Shown here piece by piece: positions 58,364 to 64,000 of a DNA stretch of 64,000 bases. Source of the stretch: Siphonodentalium dalli (Eukaryota > Mollusca > Scaphopoda > Gadilida > Siphonodentaliidae). The stretch is from NCBI GenBank assembly GCA_032622095.1, contig CP136064.1, positions 133,121,129-133,185,128 of the forward strand, in the 5' to 3' direction. Both the position numbers and the translations under genes were made by a program. Position 1 is the first letter of the stretch; each line of letters opens with the position of its first letter. Below the pieces are notes generated by a model. It had not been told where the DNA came from. It worked only from the letters and a program-made list of their open reading frames with translations, and did not search any database.

Positions 58364-59140
58364 GGTGGTTATCACTTTCCACAATAACTCAAGTATATGT
58401 TAATCGATTGGGAGGTAATGTCACTCCGAGAGTTCTAGTATATGCACAATGGAGGAAACGGTTTTCCTGACATTAGTCAATCAATATTAATGCCAATGGT
58501 CCAGATTGTGGTGTTATTAAACAGTTTTTCAATAATCTCCTTGTTTGATTTTCTAAAAGGGCTTCTGGTCACCTGCCAGTGTATTACGCTGGCTATTTCT
58601 CCGACATTCTAGTGTGCTAGGTCTGGGGACGCCTACCCCGATTCACTTGTTACTTGGTCTGACAACTACTTAACTATAATGGTTACACATGTTATTGGGC
58701 CAGAGTAGGCAAATATTTATGCCACTCTCAGTTCAGTTTCAGAGTTCAGCTCAATTCCTTTCAAAATCTTAGCCAGCCAAATTAGATACTGCACGATTTA
58801 AAATGAAATAATTGTGCCGCATAAGGTACTGGGACAAATAGAATAGAACATTTAGTTGTCAGTTGAATAAGTAACATGTTTAATAACCAAGTGAATCACA
58901 ATGTGCTACCTTTATATAATAGCAGAGAATAATGTCCGGGATATATTTGAAAATATCAACTTTTCTACCAAATTTTGTGGACATTTTGCACACCAGCTTG
59001 AGTATTTTTTTTCTGAAAACAAATCAGTGTGATGCATTCTAGGTGGAACAAAACAATAAACACCAAAGATAGTTCAATTTTACTTGAAAAATGGTCTAAT
59101 CCTGAAAAGTGATTATTTGCCAATTTTGAGAGAAAATTCC
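58364..59140 (-). repeat. Diverged family D copy, reversed
   Basis: It starts 'ggtggttatcactttccac', matching the centre palindrome at 39401-39485, and then matches 40510-40930 ('ttcctttcaa', 'ggtactgggacaaa', 'gtccgggatat') with many differences. An old copy, non-coding. Confidence 0.6.
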
Positions 59141-61958
59141 AATAATTTGGGAGCCTTTATGCAGCGTCGGATGGGTCTGTTTTGTTTAGATTGAGCTCCT
59201 TGCTCTAATTAACAACAATTTTGTTCTTTTTATTTTTTGTATTTTTTTCATTAAATTTGTTTAAATCTAAATTTTGTAAACCAACACCATACCAACCAAA
59301 GTTGGTTGAAATCGGTTTAGTTGTCTGGGAGAAAAATCCGAACAGACAGACAGACCATTGACTGGTCCCGACTGAGCTTGTGTGCAAAGTCATTTAAATA
59401 AACATGGTTGTTGAAGGTGGTAAGTCGAACTCCGCTTAAGTCGAAACAAAATTTAGGCCCACCAGACAGCTTATAACACTAATTACCATGGTTAAGATAA
59501 AACGCCTTCAGAATGAAAGTATCTGTGTTGCTGTTTCATATGCCATTGTCTTGGGAATACTAAGACGTATGGTGCATTTTGGCGAAGGTCGCAATAGATG
59601 AGGGGTCGGGGTGTCAAAAATGGCCAAATTTTGATTTCGATCTGATTATCACATACCTCAGGATATAAAGTCTCTAAGAGTTGGCGATTACAAAGTCGCA
59701 AAAATATTCTTTAATCGGATGATACATGGCAAAGTTATGAGCCCACAAACATTAATACTATTGGGCTAGATTGGCTTGTCGCCAATAGTCCGTCAAACTG
59801 AAAGCAGTTATGTCACTATTTGATTTGCCATTTTATTTAGAATACTGAGTTGAACACAATTGGTAACTTTGGTCGACGTCGCACATGGAAAGGGGCCAGG
59901 GAGGGGGTATTATATATGCCATTGTCTCTGTCATTGTTATATTATGAAACATCATATGTTTATCGACGGTAGTCTGATGTCTGAAACATGGAGATATCCA
60001 AATTTCCCGCCGGGAATTTGAAATCTAGTTCTGATTAATATTGTTCAAATTTATTATTCAGAAATTTTGTTAATGTAGCTATTTGGAAGCAGTACTCAGG
60101 ATGTAGGCCTGCTCTATATTGTGTTTGGTCACCTATCGGGTGTGATGTCGTAGCGCTGTTAGCGTCATTGTGACATGAGCCATTGCAGTTATATATTATG
60201 CGAGGTCCCTGTCTATATCGCTTGAGATGCCGTTAGATGTCACGAACACGGACATCTAATAAGATTAATCATTTCATTGAAGTACTGAATCAACGTTAAG
60301 TGTACACATGCCAGTTACCATGGTAACCAGCCACATGTGTGGTGCATAAATACTTTCCTAGGGGTCATTTTTAGCAGAGAAAGGTTAACCACACCTAACT
60401 ACTCATTGATACATAACTTAGCATGCTAATAAAGAAAACTGTTGTCAAACATATCAGACCAAAACAAACACGTCTCACCAAAACCACACTTCCCAATAAG
60501 AAAATCATGTACCCCACACATTATGAACCTCCTTCTGAGATTGAAATACACCACAAGGGAATGCAATATATCGTTTTGTTCAGAATTTGTATGTGATTAT
60601 TTATTGTGTTCATCTCTCTTGCAATATTACAGAACATTATTCATAATGGTATATGTTATTATATTTGCTTTGATGTGAGCAAAACCAATGTTATCAACTT
60701 TTCCCGAATGACATTGACCCTTATGTTTGACCTTGACCTATAAACATAGCAGATGACGGCACATTGTGTAGGATCTTCACCCATATGTATATGTATATGA
60801 ACTAATCTTACCCAGACCAATTATATTTTTAGATATAACCTTTTTCCATTTTTTAAATAAAATTGTATCTGTTGCAATGGCAACAATAATATTAACATTT
60901 TCTTTCCACTTTTGCTCACTACAACATGGCTAATAATACTGGACAATCCACAAGCTTTCCAACGGTATATAATAATCAGTTGTATACGAATTTGCATTAA
61001 ACTCTTTAAATATGGCCATTCTCCTCTACTGGCCGCTCTCTGTTTTAATCATGTCTCTGGTCAAAAGAGTACAGAATTTTGCTTATTACGAAAGGCAACC
61101 ACCAACTTTGAAGGTCTATATCTCGGGAATGAGTTGACATTATTGGTAAAACTATAATTCTGCACAAAGCGGTGGTCCTCAAAATTATTTTAAATATATC
61201 TTCGTCTCTCAATATCTTAAATGTCAATCAAGTGGGTCAAAGTTATATGCTAGTATCAGAAAAAGCACACATTTTTTGCAATGACCTTCACCTTTACATA
61301 TGACCTTGACCTTCCCAAGAGGAGAACATCGTTCAATGGGTGTTCATACAAACCAACATAATATTTGAGATAATGGAAATAATTCTCGCCATACACACAA
61401 TTTAACACCTAGTTTCCACACTCAGTTAAAATCACCCCTCGTTGCCATGGAAACAGAAATTTCGCTATTTGTCCCCAATATTGTTCTCTAAGATTTGAGT
61501 ATGTTGCATATATTGACATACTCAAAATTATGACACTTTTGCCATTTGTGTTGCAATTAGTTTTGGGTTCAACCAAAATACGCCTGTACTATTTCTCGAC
61601 TCTTTATCAACAGATCATAACTTTACAACGAACTTGCCACGGCTTCTAATTAAATAGTACACGTATATATAGGACTAAATTTAAGCTAGGACTAAATTTA
61701 AGCTAACTAACTTATCGCCGTACACAGGCGGGAACAAAGTTCAAGAATTTTAAATCTGAATTATAATATAAAAATGGACATATACTTGATTTATCTCTAT
61801 TTACGTCGCTTGGAGTGAACATGGTGTACGGAAGACGTGTGAATGAAGTGAGCTAGTTGTGAGCGAATTGGAAGAATGTTAATTTATCTTTAATACTGTG
61901 TATCTATGCTTATGTTAACATTCCTTCACTGATGTATGTTTATTCAAATAAAAACATT
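59141..61958. other. Long stretch without a recognisable gene
   Basis: AT-rich. It contains a short 'aaatcggttt ... aacagacagacagac' repeat motif near 59310-59355 and two weakly similar blocks with 'atgaccttgacct' near 60730 and 61300. No coding region I can defend. Confidence 0.45.
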
Positions 61959-62363
61959 AAAAAAAATATGTTATGCGTGTTACACCTTAAATGGCGTATT
62001 TTGCTATAAAGCAATATCACATGTTATGACAATTTAGGTATTTCAAGGTAATTACCACTCGGATGTCCACAGAACCCCCGGTATTTATATTATACGAACC
62101 GATAAAAATCTCGATAGGATCCCTACTGACAAAGATTGGCAAGAGTAATTTATTATTCACCACGAATAATAAATTACTCTTGCCAATCTTTGTCAGTAGG
62201 GATCCTATCGAGATTTTTATCGGTTCGTATAATATAAATACCGGGGGTTCTGTGGACATCCGAGTGGTAATTACCTTGAAATACCTAAATTGTCATAACA
62301 TGTGATATTGCTTTATAGCAAAATACGCCATTTAAGGTGTAACACGCATAACATATTTTTTTT
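61959..62363. mobile_element. Perfect palindrome, 200-bp arms (hairpin MITE)
   Basis: The left arm 61959-62158 is, by eye, the exact reverse complement of 62164-62363, with the 5-nt loop ACCAC. The outer ends are A-runs (AAAAAAAATATGTTATGCG). The identical 80-residue frames that can be read from both strands follow from the palindrome and are not a gene. The exact match implies recent origin or a replication-templated hairpin. Confidence 0.9.
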
Positions 62364-63441
62364 TAGGGTGAAATCCTCATTAATCGCCGGGTGTACTCAT
62401 TTTCTCACAACTTTGTAGTTCCGCCAATCTTCATAACTCATCTCACGAGTCACTAAACTAATCAATAACCTGGAAGCAAAATGGATTTCCACATTAAATT
62501 GACCCAGTCAAATTGAGTCAATCACTGTGTCCAGAATTTGCAGTATTCCACTTCCGCCACTATGTTAAGCCAATCTGTCAACAGTATCACCACTGGTCAA
62601 ATTGGAAACTAAGTCGGACGTATATATGAGAAAGAATCAGCATTATTATAGTATTTCCGAATCAATTGTTGAACAAACAGTCTAGTTTGTTTCCGTAAAT
62701 ATGATTTAAAATTGATGTGTTATGCATATACCAGTAACGCTAAATGTTAGACTTCGGAACGATGCAAAAAGAATAAGAACGCGAAACGATCCGGAAAATG
62801 AAATGAGTCGAATAGTTTATCTTCCGCTATTTTCAAGCATGCGAACACTCACAGTGCGGTTCTTCTATTGGTTAAAATCCGGTCAAGTGCCAGGAATTCC
62901 CATCCATTATGATTCCGGTCACGTTCAAGGAGTTCCCATTAGTCGAGATATAGTCCGGTGCCATGTGTACCCCAGTAATTTTTCTCTGTAAAATCTAGTT
63001 TCTTTTGCTTTTTGCAATCATAAGGCAATTATACACAAGAAAAGTTTTGGTGCCATTTTTTCTGAGACCATTTAGGGTGAACATTTTCCGATTTTCGAAG
63101 GGTGGGGTCAAAATTTTGAAAAAAATGTTTTTTGGTTACATATGCACAACAAAGTATGGCATAATGCATAACAAAATAACCGTAGTGATGCCAGGAATCT
63201 ATTTAAGCCCATCCAAGAATCTTTCGTGAAGAATTGAGAAAACGCGGTTGGGTATATATGGAAATATTGGTGTTTTTCGACTAATTTTTTTATTTTTCAG
63301 GAAATTGTTATACAATATAACTTTTTGCCCTGTGACATATCAGAAATGATTAGAAGAATATTAACACAAGACACCTTAATATCTTAATGCATTATTAATC
63401 ACATACTTAAACAATTATATACATTCACATGGTTTACATAA
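62364..63441. other. Stretch without a recognisable gene
   Basis: No gene or clear repeat recognised. It may be the 3' flank of the minus-strand gene at 63442-64000. Confidence 0.4.
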
Positions 63442-64000
63442 TTATTCATCATAGTCGCCGGAGTCTTCTTCAATATGTGCATCAATGTCAGTATTCTCAC
63501 AATCATCTTCAGACCCTTCATATAAACACATTTCGTACACCTCATCTGATGCTTGCGACATGAACAACAATTAGTTTTACATCGCCCTTTGCCACATGAA
63601 CATCTAACTAGTTGTAATACAGCATCGGGTGCAGGTTTCTGGCTTGATGTTTTTGGACGACATCGTTCACTGTCTTCATACCATCCATAGGCTAGCGGTG
63701 ATGGTACGCTTGGTTGTGCCACAAGATCATTGCACCAAACGATTCCTTGGTAGTGCGCCCGTAGAATGTGGTTTAACAAGACTTTGTATCCTGATTTAGA
63801 TGCATCTGTCCCGTTTAGCATCATTATGGTGTCTGGTTCTTCTGGTGTTGTTGACAGATGACTGGCACATCGTGAATTTCCTCTTGCGCCACTCTCTGTT
63901 GACACGATAACATCTCTGGTGCTTGTCTTGTAGTAATCAACAACTTTTTGTGCAAGATATTCTGTAAGACTTGATTTTGTTTTCGAATTGCTGAGAAACA
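63442..64000 (-). pseudogene. C-terminal part of a cysteine-rich protein of unknown function, frameshifted, runs off the edge
   Basis: On the minus strand the frame is open from the window edge (FLSNSKTKSSLTEYLAQKVV, continuing through a GTG at 63905 that is not a start). It contains TPEEPDT, LNHILRAHYQGIVW, PSPLAYGW, then PAPDAVLQLVRCSCGKGRC and CCSCRKHQMRCTKC, a CXC-like cysteine cluster. This arrangement recalls uncharacterised, repetitive invertebrate proteins with RAHYQ...W, PSP..GW and C.C....C...CSCRK motifs; many look transposon-associated, and the function is unknown. Near 63533-63540 the frame appears to shift: the current frame gives a basic tail ending at 63399, whereas the neighbouring frame gives CLYEGSEDDCENTD and an acidic end with stop at 63442-63444. 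A one-base loss is the simplest reading. Confidence 0.55.

Noticed and set aside
62017-62305. Two identical 80-residue proteins on opposite strands
   Set aside because: Consequence of the perfect palindrome.

Overview
The window is eukaryotic, non-vertebrate animal DNA that is almost entirely repeats. I infer a marine lophotrochozoan, most likely a mollusc: the intergenic DNA is AT-rich, there is a tRNA-derived SINE whose tail reads 'agcgacataaaacccc' then (CAAT)n-like repeats, there are Helitron-like tandem-core elements resembling the 'pearl' elements of bivalves, and an Ngaro-type tyrosine-recombinase retrotransposon. The species cannot be fixed from sequence alone. I found no rRNA, functional tRNA, CRISPR array or operon.

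Layout. 1-18652: a head-to-tail array of about three dozen Helitron-like units (family 1, with a 122-bp internal core repeat), ending in one unit of a second family; a 2.2-kb TIR transposon (15192-17386) is nested in it with a 3-bp target duplication. 18653-25456: AT-rich DNA with one weak exon candidate on the minus strand (20180-20663), inverted minisatellite arrays, a 160-bp tandem repeat and a third Helitron-like family. 25465-28174: an hAT-like non-autonomous element. 28530-31358: dispersed repeats with a LINE 3' end. 31195-43860: one host repeat ('family D', which ends in a minisatellite) split twice, first by a foldback element with ~1.4-kb arms (31359-35190, itself carrying a 5'-truncated LINE) and then by a 6.1-kb foldback element (35890-42020, itself carrying a SINE). 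43873-45712: minus-strand Helitron-like units of families 2 and 3 joined end to end. 45717-46298: a TTAA-flanked MITE, followed by a hairpin MITE.

46828-53706 is the main coding feature: a structurally complete Ngaro-like retrotransposon with split direct repeats in the order A1 - gag - RT/RNase H - tyrosine recombinase - (SGNH hydrolase remnant) - B1 - A2 - B2. Gag and pol share one frame and are separated by a single TGA. The first gag ATG runs into an early stop, so this copy is probably damaged. 53895-55170 holds degenerate tandem repeats and a palindromic MITE. 55655-58345 is a clean composite of two family-1 and two family-2 Helitron-like units with A|T flanks. 61959-62363 is a perfect 200-bp-arm palindrome. 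63442-64000 (minus strand) is the C-terminal part of a cysteine-rich protein of unknown function that runs off the window edge and carries a frameshift.

The candidate for an undescribed system is the set of three Helitron-like families. All end in a hairpin, a 7-9 nt spacer and CTAG. Two of them start with TC, and different families are joined exactly CTAG|TC. This is what rolling-circle concatemers, including mixed-family ones, would leave. I compared everything by eye; no database search was run.
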